Of a stretch of DNA of 64,000 bases, positions 7,905 to 17,386 are shown piece by piece. The position numbers were made by a program, and so were the translations under genes. The first letter of the stretch is position 1. Each line of letters opens with the position of its first letter. Below the pieces are notes generated by a model, which did not search any database, was not told where the DNA came from, and saw only the letters and a list, made by a program, of their open reading frames with translations. Origin of the DNA: Melioribacter sp051488685 (lineage in GTDB: Bacteria; Bacteroidota; Ignavibacteria; Ignavibacteriales; Melioribacteraceae); contig NZ_JBPSEH010000012.1 in the NCBI RefSeq assembly GCF_051488685.1, positions 1-64,000 of the forward strand, given 5' to 3'.

Positions 7905-9656
7905 ATGAAAATAAAACTTCTTTTAGTTCTTTTCCTTCCACTCATTATATCAGCACAATTCGGTTTGCAAAAAAATATTGTAAAGATGGAATTGGTGGAA
8001 GGTCAGGATATAGCTTATCCTAATTCAAATTATAAATTTGCTGTTAAACTCGAAATTTCCGAAGGATGGCATATCAATTCTGATAAGCCTAAGGAAGATT
8101 TTCTTATACCAACAAATCTTGTAAGTGTGGATCCACGATTCCAGTTTGCTGAGATTGTGTATCCCACTTCAAAAGATCTGAAATTTGAATTTTCAGAAAA
8201 ACCTGTTTCAGTGTTCGACGGCACTCTATATATCGGTGTTCTTTTAAGAATAGATGCCGGTCTTAAAGAAGGCGATTATCAAATCCCAATAAATATTACA
8301 TATCAGGCATGCAATAACCAAAGTTGTTTGCCACCAACGAGTTTGACCGATACTTTGCTTATAAAAGTTGTCAATGAAGATACGCCTATAACTGAATTAA
8401 ATTCGGAGATAATGGGAACTATCGATTTTGGTAAGACGAACATAGATCAGAATAATGAGAATACTATTGCATCTACACTGGAATCGAGTGGTCTACTGCT
8501 GAGTCTCTTGTTTGTTTTTTTGGGAGGATTGGCATTGAACCTTACGCCCTGTGTTTATCCATTAATACCAATAACTGTTGGTTATTTTGGAGGTCAGAGC
8601 GAAGGCAGAACAGGAAGGCTGTTCCTTCTTGGAGTTTTGTATGTACTCGGTATGGCTATAACTTATTCAGTAATTGGTGTAATTACAGCACTTAGCGGGG
8701 CAGTGTTTGGAAGCCTTTTACAGAATACAATAATTATTATTGGGATAGCATTAGTTTTCGTTGCACTATCATTGAGCCAGTTTGGTGTCTATGAATTCAA
8801 GCTACCTGATTCTTTGGTGATGAAAGCTGGAGGAGCAAAGGCAGGATTTTTCGGGGCATTTTTTATGGGACTAACGATGGGTATTGTTGCGGCTCCGTGT
8901 ATTGGTCCTTTTGTATTGGGACTGGTTACATACGTTGCAGCAAAAGGCGACCCTTTATACGGATTCTGGCTCTTTTTTGTAATGGCTCTGGGTCTCGGGC
9001 TACCTTATCTCTTCTTGGCACTCTTTTCTGGTAAGATTAAAAAATTACCACGTGCAGGCGACTGGATGGAAGGTGTCAAACATATATTCGGATTATTGCT
9101 CCTCGGAATGGCTGTCTATTTTATTGCCCCCTTGTTCCCAAAAGATATCAATACTTACTTCCTGCCAGTTTTTGGTATTGTGGCGGCATTGATATTATTG
9201 GTTTTCGATAAGACTGCAAATAACATCAGGGGTTTTAAAATCTTTAAAGTTATTTTTTCTTTGGCTGTGCTTGCAGTGTCGATTTATTCATTGGTGCCTT
9301 CCTCCAAACCTGAATTGCCATGGGAAAGTTTTTCCGATGAAAAATATCAGGCATCGCTTGATAATAGAGAGAAAATCATCATCGATTTTTATGCCGATTG
9401 GTGCATCCCCTGCAAAGAATTGGAGGCTATTACTTTTGCAGATAGTAAAGTTGCCGAGAAGATGAAAGAATTCAGACTTTTTAAAGTAGATATGACACAA
9501 ACAATGTCTGCCGAAACTGAAAGACTCAGGAACAGATTTAATATTCTTGGTATGCCTACCATATTAATTATCGATTCAAGCGGCAGGGAAATAAAAAGAT
9601 TGACAGGTTTTTTAGAGCCGGAAGAATTTTTTGAAATTATAAATTTAGTTGAATAA
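7905..9656 (+). CDS. dsbD: Thiol:disulfide interchange protein DsbD
   Basis: Moves electrons from cytosolic thioredoxin across the inner membrane to periplasmic thiols. The order is: signal peptide (1-18), DsbD-alpha beta-sandwich with a CNNQSC pair (about 20-165), eight membrane segments (about 195-460) with the essential cysteines in LNLTPCVYPLIP and VAAPCIGPF, and a C-terminal thioredoxin-like domain with YADWCIPCKELE (CxxC about 500-503). All three redox-active pairs are present. No second gene is clearly coupled to it. Confidence 0.95.
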   Translation: MKIKLLLVLFLPLIISAQFGLQKNIVKMELVEGQDIAYPNSNYKFAVKLEISEGWHINSDKPKEDFLIPTNLVSVDPRFQFAEIVYPTSKDLKFEFSEKPVSVFDGTLYIGVLLRIDAGLKEGDYQIPINITYQACNNQSCLPPTSLTDTLLIKVVNEDTPITELNSEIMGTIDFGKTNIDQNNENTIASTLESSGLLLSLLFVFLGGLALNLTPCVYPLIPITVGYFGGQSEGRTGRLFLLGVLYVLGMAITYSVIGVITALSGAVFGSLLQNTIIIIGIALVFVALSLSQFGVYEFKLPDSLVMKAGGAKAGFFGAFFMGLTMGIVAAPCIGPFVLGLVTYVAAKGDPLYGFWLFFVMALGLGLPYLFLALFSGKIKKLPRAGDWMEGVKHIFGLLLLGMAVYFIAPLFPKDINTYFLPVFGIVAALILLVFDKTANNIRGFKIFKVIFSLAVLAVSIYSLVPSSKPELPWESFSDEKYQASLDNREKIIIDFYADWCIPCKELEAITFADSKVAEKMKEFRLFKVDMTQTMSAETERLRNRFNILGMPTILIIDSSGREIKRLTGFLEPEEFFEIINLVE

Positions 9657-9739
9657 AAATAGGCATTTAATTTTGAATATAGTTTTCATATTTTAATAAT
9701 CGACAAAAAGATAAATTAACTTATTTAAGAGAAAGAAAA

Positions 9740-11581
9740 ATGGCAAAAGAAAGTAAAATAGTTGAAGATGTAACAGTGCGATTCGCTGGTGATTCCGGCG
9801 ACGGTATGCAATTAACCGGGACACAGTTTACAGAAACTACAGCAATAGCAGGTAACGATTTAAGCACACTGCCCGACTTTCCCGCTGAAATCCGAGCACC
9901 TGCAGGCTCGCTTTCGGGTGTAAGTGGATTTCAACTTCATTTCAGTAGTAGTGATATTCAAACGCCAGGAGATTCTCCTGACGTCCTTGTGGCCATGAAT
10001 CCAGCTGCGCTTAAAGTTAATTTGCCTGATCTAAAACCAGGCGGCACTATTATAGTTAATATCGATTCATTCGACGATAAAAACTTACGCCTTGCAAAGT
10101 ATAATTCAAATCCTCTCGAAGACGGATCATTAAGTAATTATAATGTGATTCAGATCCCCTTGACACAGATGACTATGGAAACACTGAAAGATATGGACCT
10201 TTCAGTAAAAGATAAGGAGAAGTGTAAGAACTTTTTTGCTCTCGGTTTAATGTATTGGATGTACAATCGACCCATCGAGGTAACTCTTAACTGGCTTGAA
10301 ACAAAATTCAAGAATAAACCCGAAATTATGGAAGCCAATAAAAAAGTTCTTATGGCTGGGTATCATTTCGGTGAGACTACAGAAATTTTTACAACAAGAT
10401 ATGAAGTTAAAGCTGCAGAGTTACCTAAAGGAAAATATCGAAATATTTCGGGTAACGAGGCTACTGCCCTAGGCTTTATCACGGCTGCACTAAAAAGTGG
10501 TTTAAAATTATTCCTTGGTTCTTATCCAATAACGCCGGCTTCAGAAATTTTGCATGAATTAAGTAAGTACAAAAATTATGATGTCATTACATTCCAGGCT
10601 GAAGATGAAATTGCCGGAATTAGTTCTGCACTTGGCGCCTCTTTTGCAGGTGCACTTGGTATTACAACTACTTCAGGACCTGGCTTTTCTTTGAAAAGTG
10701 AAGCCCTTGGACTTGCTGTCATGACTGAATTACCGCTGGTTGTAGTTGACGTTCAAAGAGGTGGACCCAGCACAGGCTTGCCCACAAAAACCGAACAGGC
10801 CGATTTATTACAGGCATTCTTTGGAAGGCACGGCGAAGCACCTGTGGCAGTCTTAGCAGCAAAAAGTCCGGCGGATTGTTTCTTCTCTGCAATTGAGGCT
10901 TCCAGAATTGCGATTAAATACATGACGCCAGTTATTCTTTTAACAGATGGATATCTGGCATTGGGCTCTGAACCCCTCAGAATTCCGGAATATGATGAAT
11001 TACCGAATATCGATGTTAAATTCCGTACCGACCCTGAAGGTTTTTATCCTTATCTGAGAGACGAAAAATTGAGCAGACCCTGGGCAATACCAGGTACCCC
11101 AGGCCTGGAACACCGCATCGGTGGTTTAGAAAAACAAAACATCTACGGGTCAATCAGCTACGAACCGGATAACCACGAAGAAATGGTAAAAATCAGAAAA
11201 CAGAAAATTGATAATATCGCAAATGATATTCCTGAACTTGAAGTAGATGGTAACGAAACTGACGATTTATTGATCCTTAGTTGGGGCAGTACATACGGAG
11301 CTATTAAGGAAGCAATTCGTAATGTTCGTAAAAAAGGTTATAAGGTAGCTCATGCTCATTTGACTTATCTGAATCCATTCCCACGAAATATTAAAGATGT
11401 ACTCAATAGATATAACAAGGTACTAATTCCAGAACTTAATACAGGCCACCTTGCATTATTGATTAAAGGTCGCTTTTTGAAAGACGTCATTCAATTAAAC
11501 AAAATAAAAGGACGTCCTTTCAAAGTTGCCGAAATTGAAAGTAAAATATATGAAGTACTTGGAGGTACTAATGGAAACTAA
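9740..11581 (+). CDS. korA: 2-oxoacid:ferredoxin oxidoreductase, fused gamma-alpha subunit
   Basis: With the next gene it oxidatively decarboxylates a 2-oxoacid (probably 2-oxoglutarate) to acyl-CoA and reduces ferredoxin; in this lineage it can also run reductively. The 613-residue protein has an N-terminal gamma domain (RFAGDSGDGMQLTGTQF, about 10-26) fused to the alpha domain (SYPITPASEILHELSKY, VVVDVQRGGPSTGLPTKTEQ). The fusion is common in KorA. The substrate is inferred from family resemblance. It overlaps korB by 11 bases. Confidence 0.92.
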   Translation: MAKESKIVEDVTVRFAGDSGDGMQLTGTQFTETTAIAGNDLSTLPDFPAEIRAPAGSLSGVSGFQLHFSSSDIQTPGDSPDVLVAMNPAALKVNLPDLKPGGTIIVNIDSFDDKNLRLAKYNSNPLEDGSLSNYNVIQIPLTQMTMETLKDMDLSVKDKEKCKNFFALGLMYWMYNRPIEVTLNWLETKFKNKPEIMEANKKVLMAGYHFGETTEIFTTRYEVKAAELPKGKYRNISGNEATALGFITAALKSGLKLFLGSYPITPASEILHELSKYKNYDVITFQAEDEIAGISSALGASFAGALGITTTSGPGFSLKSEALGLAVMTELPLVVVDVQRGGPSTGLPTKTEQADLLQAFFGRHGEAPVAVLAAKSPADCFFSAIEASRIAIKYMTPVILLTDGYLALGSEPLRIPEYDELPNIDVKFRTDPEGFYPYLRDEKLSRPWAIPGTPGLEHRIGGLEKQNIYGSISYEPDNHEEMVKIRKQKIDNIANDIPELEVDGNETDDLLILSWGSTYGAIKEAIRNVRKKGYKVAHAHLTYLNPFPRNIKDVLNRYNKVLIPELNTGHLALLIKGRFLKDVIQLNKIKGRPFKVAEIESKIYEVLGGTNGN

Positions 11582-12602
11582 GAATATTGAGATAAAACCA
11601 AAATATACTGCCAAAGATTTTGCATCTGATGTAGATGTTAAATGGTGTCCAGGCTGTGGCGATTATTCGATATTAGCACAGGTTCAGAGAACAGCTCCTG
11701 ATTTCGGTGAACTGAAAGAAAATATAGTTTGGGTTTCGGGTATCGGCTGTTCGAGCCGCTTTCCATATTATATGAATACTTATGGCTTCCACGGCATACA
11801 TGGCAGAGCTGCTGCAATTGCGACGGGTGTAAAACTGGCTAATCCAAAATTGCAGGTCTGGGTTGCTACAGGCGACGGCGATTCATTGAGTATCGGTGGA
11901 AATCATTTCATACATGCCTGCAGAAAAAACATCGATATCAAAATTGTCCTTTTTAATAATAAGATTTACGGACTGACAAAAGGGCAGTATTCTCCTACGT
12001 CTGAAAAAGGAAAGATTACTAAATCTTCTCCTTATGGTACAGTTGATTTTCCATTTAATGCAATTAAACTTGCTGATGCTGCCGGTGCAACATTTATTGC
12101 CAGAACTATCGACAGAGAACCCAAACATATGCAGGAAATGTTGAAAAGAGCTGCCTCGCATAAAGGTCTTGCTTTTATTGAAGTCTATCAAAATTGCCCG
12201 ATCTTTAACGACGGCGCTTATGCACCTCTTACTGACAAAAATACTAAAGAAGACTATGTCCTCTATCTCGAACACGGGAAACCGTTGGTATTCGGTAAAA
12301 ATAAGGACAAAGGAATTAAGCTGGATGGACTGAACCCTGTGGTTATTAATCTTAATGATGGAAAACATTCTGTTAACGATTGTTGGGTACACGACGAATT
12401 CGACACAAATCCCACAAGAGGCTTCATACTGGCAAGATTTATCGATATCGAAAATATGCCAACTCCCGTTGGAGTATTCCGTCAGATTAACAAACCTACT
12501 TACGATGAGGAATACTGGAAGCAGGTTGATTATGTCAAATCAAAAAAAGGCGCAGGCGACTACAATAATTTAATGTTTAGTGTGAACACCTGGGAAGTTT
12601 AA
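11571..12602 (+). CDS. korB: 2-oxoacid:ferredoxin oxidoreductase, beta (TPP) subunit
   Basis: A 343-residue TPP-binding subunit. It has WCPGCGDYSIL (iron-sulfur/TPP region), GIGCSSRFPYYMNTYGFHGI, the TPP motif start GDGDSLSIGGNHF and VLFNNKIYGLTKGQ. ATG 11571 is preceded by GGAGGT and starts inside the end of korA (11-nt overlap), so translation is coupled. No separate ferredoxin-type delta subunit is adjacent, consistent with a two-subunit KorAB. A strong terminator follows. Confidence 0.93.
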   Translation: METKNIEIKPKYTAKDFASDVDVKWCPGCGDYSILAQVQRTAPDFGELKENIVWVSGIGCSSRFPYYMNTYGFHGIHGRAAAIATGVKLANPKLQVWVATGDGDSLSIGGNHFIHACRKNIDIKIVLFNNKIYGLTKGQYSPTSEKGKITKSSPYGTVDFPFNAIKLADAAGATFIARTIDREPKHMQEMLKRAASHKGLAFIEVYQNCPIFNDGAYAPLTDKNTKEDYVLYLEHGKPLVFGKNKDKGIKLDGLNPVVINLNDGKHSVNDCWVHDEFDTNPTRGFILARFIDIENMPTPVGVFRQINKPTYDEEYWKQVDYVKSKKGAGDYNNLMFSVNTWEV

Positions 12603-12615
12603 CAAAAATAAAATA

Positions 12616-12649
12616 GGGGGCTGCAGAGTTTGCAGCCCCCACTTTTTTT
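12616..12649 (+). terminator. Rho-independent terminator after korAB
   Basis: A 10-bp perfect stem GGGGGCTGCA/TGCAGCCCCC with a GAGTT loop is followed by ACTTTTTTTA. It ends the korAB transcript and lies upstream of the next gene's start. Confidence 0.95.
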
Positions 12650-12695
12650 ATTTCTCACCATTTCAATATTTTTATTTCTTAAAAGAATTTCTGTT

Positions 12696-13682
12696 ATGAA
12701 CTATTTTACCGAATTGAAAAATATTCTGGATTCTTACGAATCTTTTACAATTACCTCGCATGTTAATCCCGATGCGGATGCAATCTGTTCCGAACTTGCA
12801 TGCTTCTTCCTTTTACAAAAATTAAATAAAAGAGTTAGAATTATTAATTATAGCCCAACACCAAACAACCTTAAGTTTCTGGATGCAAACGGGGATGTGG
12901 AGCAATATGATCCCGAAAAACACGACAATTACATTTTAAGCTGCGAAGTAATTTTGTTCCTCGATTTGAATAGTATAAGCAGAACAAAAAGGATGGAAAA
13001 CGTTTTGCGAAATTCGAAAGCCAGGAAGGTATGCATCGATCATCATCAGGAACCCGAAAATTCTTTTGATTTATTGTTGGTGGATACGAATGCCGCTGCC
13101 ACTGGTGAAATATTATACGATTTTATTAAATCTACTAAAATTTCCGAAATCGACTATCGGATAGCATTACAGCTCTACAGTGCTATTATGACCGATACAG
13201 GTTCTTTCCGTTACGAAAGGACTTCACCAAAGATCCACACAATTGCTGGCGAGCTTATTCAAAAAGGTGTTAATCCTACCGAAGTTTATGACAAAATTTA
13301 TAATCAAACTGACCTTAATATTTTGCGCTTGCTCGGCAAATCAATTAGTAATATAAATACCAATTTGAAAGGCAGTCTGGCATATATGATCATAACAAAA
13401 GACGACCTAAATCAGTACGGAGTCAATGAGAGCGATGTAGACGGCTTTGTTACATATTGTATGTCCATTAAAAATGTAGTAATTGGTCTACTTTTTCTGG
13501 AATTGGACGATGGTATTAAAATTAGTTTCCGTTCTAAAGGAGATATTAAAGTAAATAAATTGGCTGCTGAATTCGGAGGTGGTGGACATATAAATGCTGC
13601 CGGTGCCAGACTTTACGATAAAGATATGAATAAAGTAGTAAATGATGTTATACTGAAAGCTCAAAAATATATTGGAGGTTAA
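12696..13682 (+). CDS. DHH-family phosphoesterase (NrnA-like nanoRNase/pAp phosphatase)
   Basis: A 328-residue DHH/DHHA1 protein. Motif I is SHVNPDADAICSE (about residues 20-32), the DHH signature is CIDHHQEP, DTNAAATGEI follows, and the C-terminal DHHA1 substrate motif is GGGHINAAGA. Relatives degrade 2-5-nt RNAs and 3'-phosphoadenosine phosphate, or cyclic dinucleotide products. The open frame extends back into the terminator, so ATG 12696 is the sensible start. Its stop directly abuts the ATG of the aminopeptidase gene. Confidence 0.88.
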   Translation: MNYFTELKNILDSYESFTITSHVNPDADAICSELACFFLLQKLNKRVRIINYSPTPNNLKFLDANGDVEQYDPEKHDNYILSCEVILFLDLNSISRTKRMENVLRNSKARKVCIDHHQEPENSFDLLLVDTNAAATGEILYDFIKSTKISEIDYRIALQLYSAIMTDTGSFRYERTSPKIHTIAGELIQKGVNPTEVYDKIYNQTDLNILRLLGKSISNINTNLKGSLAYMIITKDDLNQYGVNESDVDGFVTYCMSIKNVVIGLLFLELDDGIKISFRSKGDIKVNKLAAEFGGGGHINAAGARLYDKDMNKVVNDVILKAQKYIGG

Positions 13683-15194
13683 ATGTTATTTGACCTTAAA
13701 ATCAATGCAAAAGATGACGAAATTAAATTTGGCAAAAAATCACTCCTTCTGAAATTCTTTATCGATACACCAAGATTGAATAACCAACTGAATAGTTTCT
13801 TTCAACTTCTGGATTTGAATATTCATCCCCTTTATAAAGAAAAATTTCTCGAGGAAGAAACCAGCGAAATTACTTTTCATTCCGCTAAAGACGAACCTGT
13901 GGCTGTTATTCTTAAAAAAATAAAAAAGGACAAAAAATTAAATTCCGATTTTTTTCGTGATTATCTTGCAGGTTTAATACCCAAACTAAAGAATGAACCG
14001 ATAGATTCAATTACTATAATTGTTCCACAATTTACAGATTTTGAAAAATATTATATCGGAGAAAAACACTTTCTTCGTACTCTGGCAGAAGGTTTACACC
14101 TTGGCAATTATTCATTCGATCGTTACAAAACTAATGCTAAAAAGTCTACACAGCTTGAAGTTAATCTTCATTATCGAGATAAGAATTTACTCAAACAGGT
14201 ATTGAATGAAACGAATTATATAATGAATGCGGTTTATCTTGCACGGGATCTGGTTAATGAACCTGCAATTAAATTAACGCCGTCGGAACTGGCTTTGCGC
14301 ACGAAAAAAGAACTTGCACTGCCAGGTGTAAAAGTTGCTGTATGGGATAAGAAGGAACTCGAAAAGAAGAAAATGAATGCAATCTTAGCTGTAGGAGGCG
14401 GAAGCAGCAATCCCCCCTGTATGATTATAATTCATTATAAACCGGAGAAGACAATCAAGAAAAAAATTGCGCTGGTAGGGAAAGGTGTAACTTACGATTC
14501 AGGTGGCCTATCGATCAAGCCAACGTCTGGTATGCTTGATATGAAAGCTGACATGGCAGGCGGTGCAGCAGTAATTGGAGCAATAAAAGCAGCCGCATTA
14601 TTAAAACTTCCCGTTGAGTTAATCGGAATAATTCCCGCTGTCGAAAATATGGTTGGTGGAAATTCATATAAACCAGGAGATATAATTGAATCTGCTTCTG
14701 GTAAAACCATCGAAGTTAAAGATACGGACGCCGAAGGAAGAATAATTCTTGCAGATGCTCTCTATTACGCTTCAAAACTAAAGCCGCAAGAGATAATTGA
14801 TTTAGCGACTTTAACGGGTGCCTGCGTGGTCGCTCTGGGTGAAATCGCAGCAGGTCTGTTTACTGAAAGCAATGAATTGGCAAGTGGACTATTGAAAGCA
14901 TCCGAAACGACATTTGAAAGACTCTGGCAGTTGCCATTCTGGAGTGAATACGAAAAAATGATTGAAAGTGAAATTGCAGACGTAGCAAATCTGGGCCCAC
15001 GCTGGGGCGGGGCGATCACCGCTGCTAAATTCTTGCAAACATTTGTCGAACCCGACATCCCATGGGCCCATATCGATATTGCAGGACCTGCAATAAAACA
15101 TAAATCAAGTTCATATACTGAAAAATACAATACAGGTTTCGGAGTAAGGTTGATAATTGATTATTTATTACATACAATTAATGGCGGCAAATAA
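13683..15194 (+). CDS. pepA: Leucyl aminopeptidase (M17)
   Basis: A cytosolic di-metal aminopeptidase of 503 residues. The metal ligands lie in GKGVTYDSGGLSIKP, MKADMAGGAAV and the signature DTDAEGRIILADAL; the family usually has NTDAEGR, so the first residue is changed Asn to Asp, but the Asp and Glu metal ligands and the Arg remain. The N-terminal domain is divergent. The ATG follows the previous stop immediately, with GGAGGT as RBS, so it is cotranscribed with the DHH phosphoesterase. Confidence 0.92.
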   Translation: MLFDLKINAKDDEIKFGKKSLLLKFFIDTPRLNNQLNSFFQLLDLNIHPLYKEKFLEEETSEITFHSAKDEPVAVILKKIKKDKKLNSDFFRDYLAGLIPKLKNEPIDSITIIVPQFTDFEKYYIGEKHFLRTLAEGLHLGNYSFDRYKTNAKKSTQLEVNLHYRDKNLLKQVLNETNYIMNAVYLARDLVNEPAIKLTPSELALRTKKELALPGVKVAVWDKKELEKKKMNAILAVGGGSSNPPCMIIIHYKPEKTIKKKIALVGKGVTYDSGGLSIKPTSGMLDMKADMAGGAAVIGAIKAAALLKLPVELIGIIPAVENMVGGNSYKPGDIIESASGKTIEVKDTDAEGRIILADALYYASKLKPQEIIDLATLTGACVVALGEIAAGLFTESNELASGLLKASETTFERLWQLPFWSEYEKMIESEIADVANLGPRWGGAITAAKFLQTFVEPDIPWAHIDIAGPAIKHKSSSYTEKYNTGFGVRLIIDYLLHTINGGK

Positions 15195-15236
15195 TTATTC
15201 TTAATTTTGAACTAAAAATAAAATGAGGGAGTTTAT

Positions 15237-15434
15237 ATGAGTAAATCATTTGAAGTTATTGAAAGAGTCGGAATTTCGAATGAGAGCATTTCCGACGCAA
15301 TCAAAAACGTTCTTAAAGAAGCTAATGAAGAAAAGCCCGTCGCCTGGTTTGAAGTAGTTGAACAAAGGGGAAGAATGACTTCAGACGGCAATGTGGAATT
15401 TCAAGTGAAAATTAAAATTGGACGTAAATCATAA
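15237..15434 (+). CDS. Dodecin-family flavin-binding protein
   Basis: A 65-residue protein with the dodecin pattern: an N-terminal strand KSFEVIERVGISNESISDAI, then ANEEKPVAWFEVVEQRGRM with the Trp that stacks on flavin isoalloxazine rings, and a last strand VEFQVKIKIG. Dodecins assemble as 12-mers that store or buffer riboflavin, FMN or FAD. A GAGGGA RBS precedes the ATG. It sits 16 nt before a peroxiredoxin gene, suggesting a redox-stress transcript. Confidence 0.9.
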   Translation: MSKSFEVIERVGISNESISDAIKNVLKEANEEKPVAWFEVVEQRGRMTSDGNVEFQVKIKIGRKS

Positions 15435-15450
15435 AAAGAAAGGTATAAAT

Positions 15451-15930
15451 ATGGCTTTAAATATAGGTGACAGAGCACCAGACTTTGCATTAAAAAATGC
15501 AGACGGTACAACATACAGACTTTCAGAATATAAGGGGAAGAAAAACGTCGTATTGCTCTTTTTCCCTGCTGTCGGCACTTCGGTATGCGAAAAAGAACTT
15601 TGCTCGACACGCGACAGCATGAAAGATTATGAAAGTCTTGACGCACAGGTATTTGCTATAAGTGTTGATGGTCCATTTGCCCAGAAACTCTGGGCAGATA
15701 AACACCAGTTCAACTTCCCTCTGCTCAGTGACTTCAATAAAGAAGTATCAAAACTATATGACGCTTATTACGACGTATGGTTGCCCGGCAAATTCGACCT
15801 GAATGGAGTTTCAAAAAGAGCCGCATTTGTAATTGATAAAAACGGCATCATTCAGTACGCCGAAGTATTAGAAAATGCAGGCGAAGAACCGAATTACAAT
15901 GCTATAAAAGAAACATTAAACAAAATTTAG
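15451..15930 (+). CDS. Peroxiredoxin (AhpE/AhpC-TSA-type)
   Basis: A 159-residue thioredoxin-fold peroxidase: DRAPDFALKNADG near the N-terminus and the active site FFPAVGTSVCEKELCST, with the peroxidatic Cys in PxxxTxxC. A second Cys five residues later could resolve the sulfenate, but this is inference. It reduces H2O2 and organic peroxides in the cytosol. The ATG at 15451 (RBS AAAGG) is used; a frame extension to 15418 has no support. It is followed 16 nt later by a Bcp-type peroxiredoxin. Confidence 0.92.
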   Translation: MALNIGDRAPDFALKNADGTTYRLSEYKGKKNVVLLFFPAVGTSVCEKELCSTRDSMKDYESLDAQVFAISVDGPFAQKLWADKHQFNFPLLSDFNKEVSKLYDAYYDVWLPGKFDLNGVSKRAAFVIDKNGIIQYAEVLENAGEEPNYNAIKETLNKI

Positions 15931-15946
15931 TAATTGAGGGTAAAAA

Positions 15947-16414
15947 ATGATTGAGGAAGGTAAAAAAGCCCCAGCTTTTACTCTGCCCGACCAAAACGGC
16001 AAAAAGATATCCTTGAAAGATTTTAACGGTAAAAAAGTAGTGCTTTACTTTTATCCAAAAGATAATACCAGCGGCTGTACAAAAGAAGCATGCGACTTCA
16101 GGGATGCTTTCCCGGATTTTCAGAAAATAGACGCTGTCGTAATTGGTATTAGTCCAGATTCGGTAGAATCCCACAGAAAGTTTGCTGACAAATATAAACT
16201 CCCCTTTATTCTATTGAGCGACGAAAAAAAAGAAGTACTTGAAAAGTATGGGGTCTGGAAGGAAAAGTCGCTCTACGGAAAGAAATATATGGGAGTTGAA
16301 AGAACAACCGTAATTATTGATGAAAACGGAAAAATAATTAAGATCTTTCCGAAAGTAAAAGTAAACGGACATTCGGAAGAAGTATTAAAAGCAATTCAAG
16401 ATTACGGGAAATGA
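15947..16414 (+). CDS. bcp: Thioredoxin-dependent thiol peroxidase (peroxiredoxin Q)
   Basis: A 155-residue peroxiredoxin: EEGKKAPAFTLPDQNGK, then the PrxQ active site YFYPKDNTSGCTKEACDFRD with peroxidatic and resolving Cys five residues apart, and GVERTTVIIDENGKI. It detoxifies peroxides using thioredoxin. A GAGGG RBS precedes ATG 15947. Its stop overlaps the next ATG (ATGA), linking it translationally to the pterin operon. Confidence 0.95.
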   Translation: MIEEGKKAPAFTLPDQNGKKISLKDFNGKKVVLYFYPKDNTSGCTKEACDFRDAFPDFQKIDAVVIGISPDSVESHRKFADKYKLPFILLSDEKKEVLEKYGVWKEKSLYGKKYMGVERTTVIIDENGKIIKIFPKVKVNGHSEEVLKAIQDYGK

Positions 16415-16818
16415 TTTACATTACAAGAAGAGAAGTATTTTCGGCTTCACACCGTATTTATAATCCAGAGCTGAGTGACGAAGAAAATTATCGTCTTTAT
16501 GGCAAATGCAGCAATCCAAACGGACACGGACATAATTACATTCTCGAAGTAACAATTGCGGGCGAAGTAAATCCTAAAACCGGTTATTTAATTGACCTGA
16601 AAAAATTGAAGTCGATAATACGTGAAAATGTAATCGACCTGCTCGACCATAAAAATCTCAACTTAGATGTCGAGTTTTTGAAGAATAAAATTCCAACTTC
16701 AGAAACAATCGTGTCCGAAATATGGAAACAGCTTGTCGACAAAATACCAGAGGGCAAACTCTACTCAGTTAAACTTTATGAAACAGAGAACAACTATATT
16801 GAATATAGAGGAGAATAA
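16411..16818 (+). CDS. 6-pyruvoyltetrahydropterin synthase, PTPS-II type
   Basis: A zinc enzyme of the COG0720 fold that converts dihydroneopterin triphosphate to 6-pyruvoyl-tetrahydropterin. Zinc ligands are His in FSASHR and the two His of HGH. The catalytic motif is C-x5-HGH (CSNPNGHGH), which is the PTPS-II form used in tetrahydrobiopterin synthesis; QueD has C-x3-HGH. DHKNLNLDV and the C-terminus VKLYETENNYIEYRGE also closely resemble the animal enzyme. It is 135 residues, complete. It overlaps bcp by four bases and is followed directly by folE. Confidence 0.9.
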   Translation: MIYITRREVFSASHRIYNPELSDEENYRLYGKCSNPNGHGHNYILEVTIAGEVNPKTGYLIDLKKLKSIIRENVIDLLDHKNLNLDVEFLKNKIPTSETIVSEIWKQLVDKIPEGKLYSVKLYETENNYIEYRGE

Positions 16819-16819
16819 G

Positions 16820-17386
16820 TTGGATAGAAAAGTGGTGGAAAATGCAGTCCTTGCAATACTAAATGAAATTGGTGAAGATCCTTCGCGGGAAGGACTCAAA
16901 CGCACACCTCACCGCGTAGCTAAAGCCTATGAATTCCTGATGCAGGGTTACAACAAAAAAATCGAGGAGATACTTAACGGTGCCATTTTCGAAGAAAAAT
17001 ACGATGAGATGGTCATTGTTAAAGATATCGACTTTTACAGTATGTGTGAGCATCACATGCTTCCTTTCTTCGGTAAAGTTCATATAGCATACATTCCTAA
17101 TGGAAAGATTGTAGGGCTGAGTAAACTTCCGAGAATTGTAGATGCTTTTGCAAGAAGGTTACAGGTTCAGGAGAGAATGACTCAACAAATTGCTGATACA
17201 ATTGATGAGTATCTAAATCCCGCAGGCGTAGCCGTTGTAATTGAAGCTTATCACATGTGTATGATGATGCGCGGAGTAGAAAAACAAAATTCTATCACTA
17301 CCACAAGTGCTATGCACGGATTATTTTCAGAAGATACTCGCACTCGTTCAGAATTTCTTAATCTCATTGCTCAAAAGAGGATATGA
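16820..17386 (+). CDS. folE: GTP cyclohydrolase I
   Basis: Makes dihydroneopterin triphosphate from GTP, the first step of folate and biopterin synthesis. A TTG start at 16820 with AGGAG 7 nt upstream gives 188 residues, matching the family; the longer reading from 16733 overlaps PTPS without an RBS. Zinc ligands are Cys and His in SMCEHHMLPFFG and Cys in AYHMCMMMRGV. KIVGLSKLPRIVDAFARRLQ is also diagnostic. The gene ends in an ATGA overlap with the first reductase. Confidence 0.95.
   Translation: MDRKVVENAVLAILNEIGEDPSREGLKRTPHRVAKAYEFLMQGYNKKIEEILNGAIFEEKYDEMVIVKDIDFYSMCEHHMLPFFGKVHIAYIPNGKIVGLSKLPRIVDAFARRLQVQERMTQQIADTIDEYLNPAGVAVVIEAYHMCMMMRGVEKQNSITTTSAMHGLFSEDTRTRSEFLNLIAQKRI

Noticed and set aside
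14765..15130. 121-codon minus-strand frame inside the leucyl aminopeptidase gene
   Set aside because: Antisense to an intact, motif-complete M17 peptidase.
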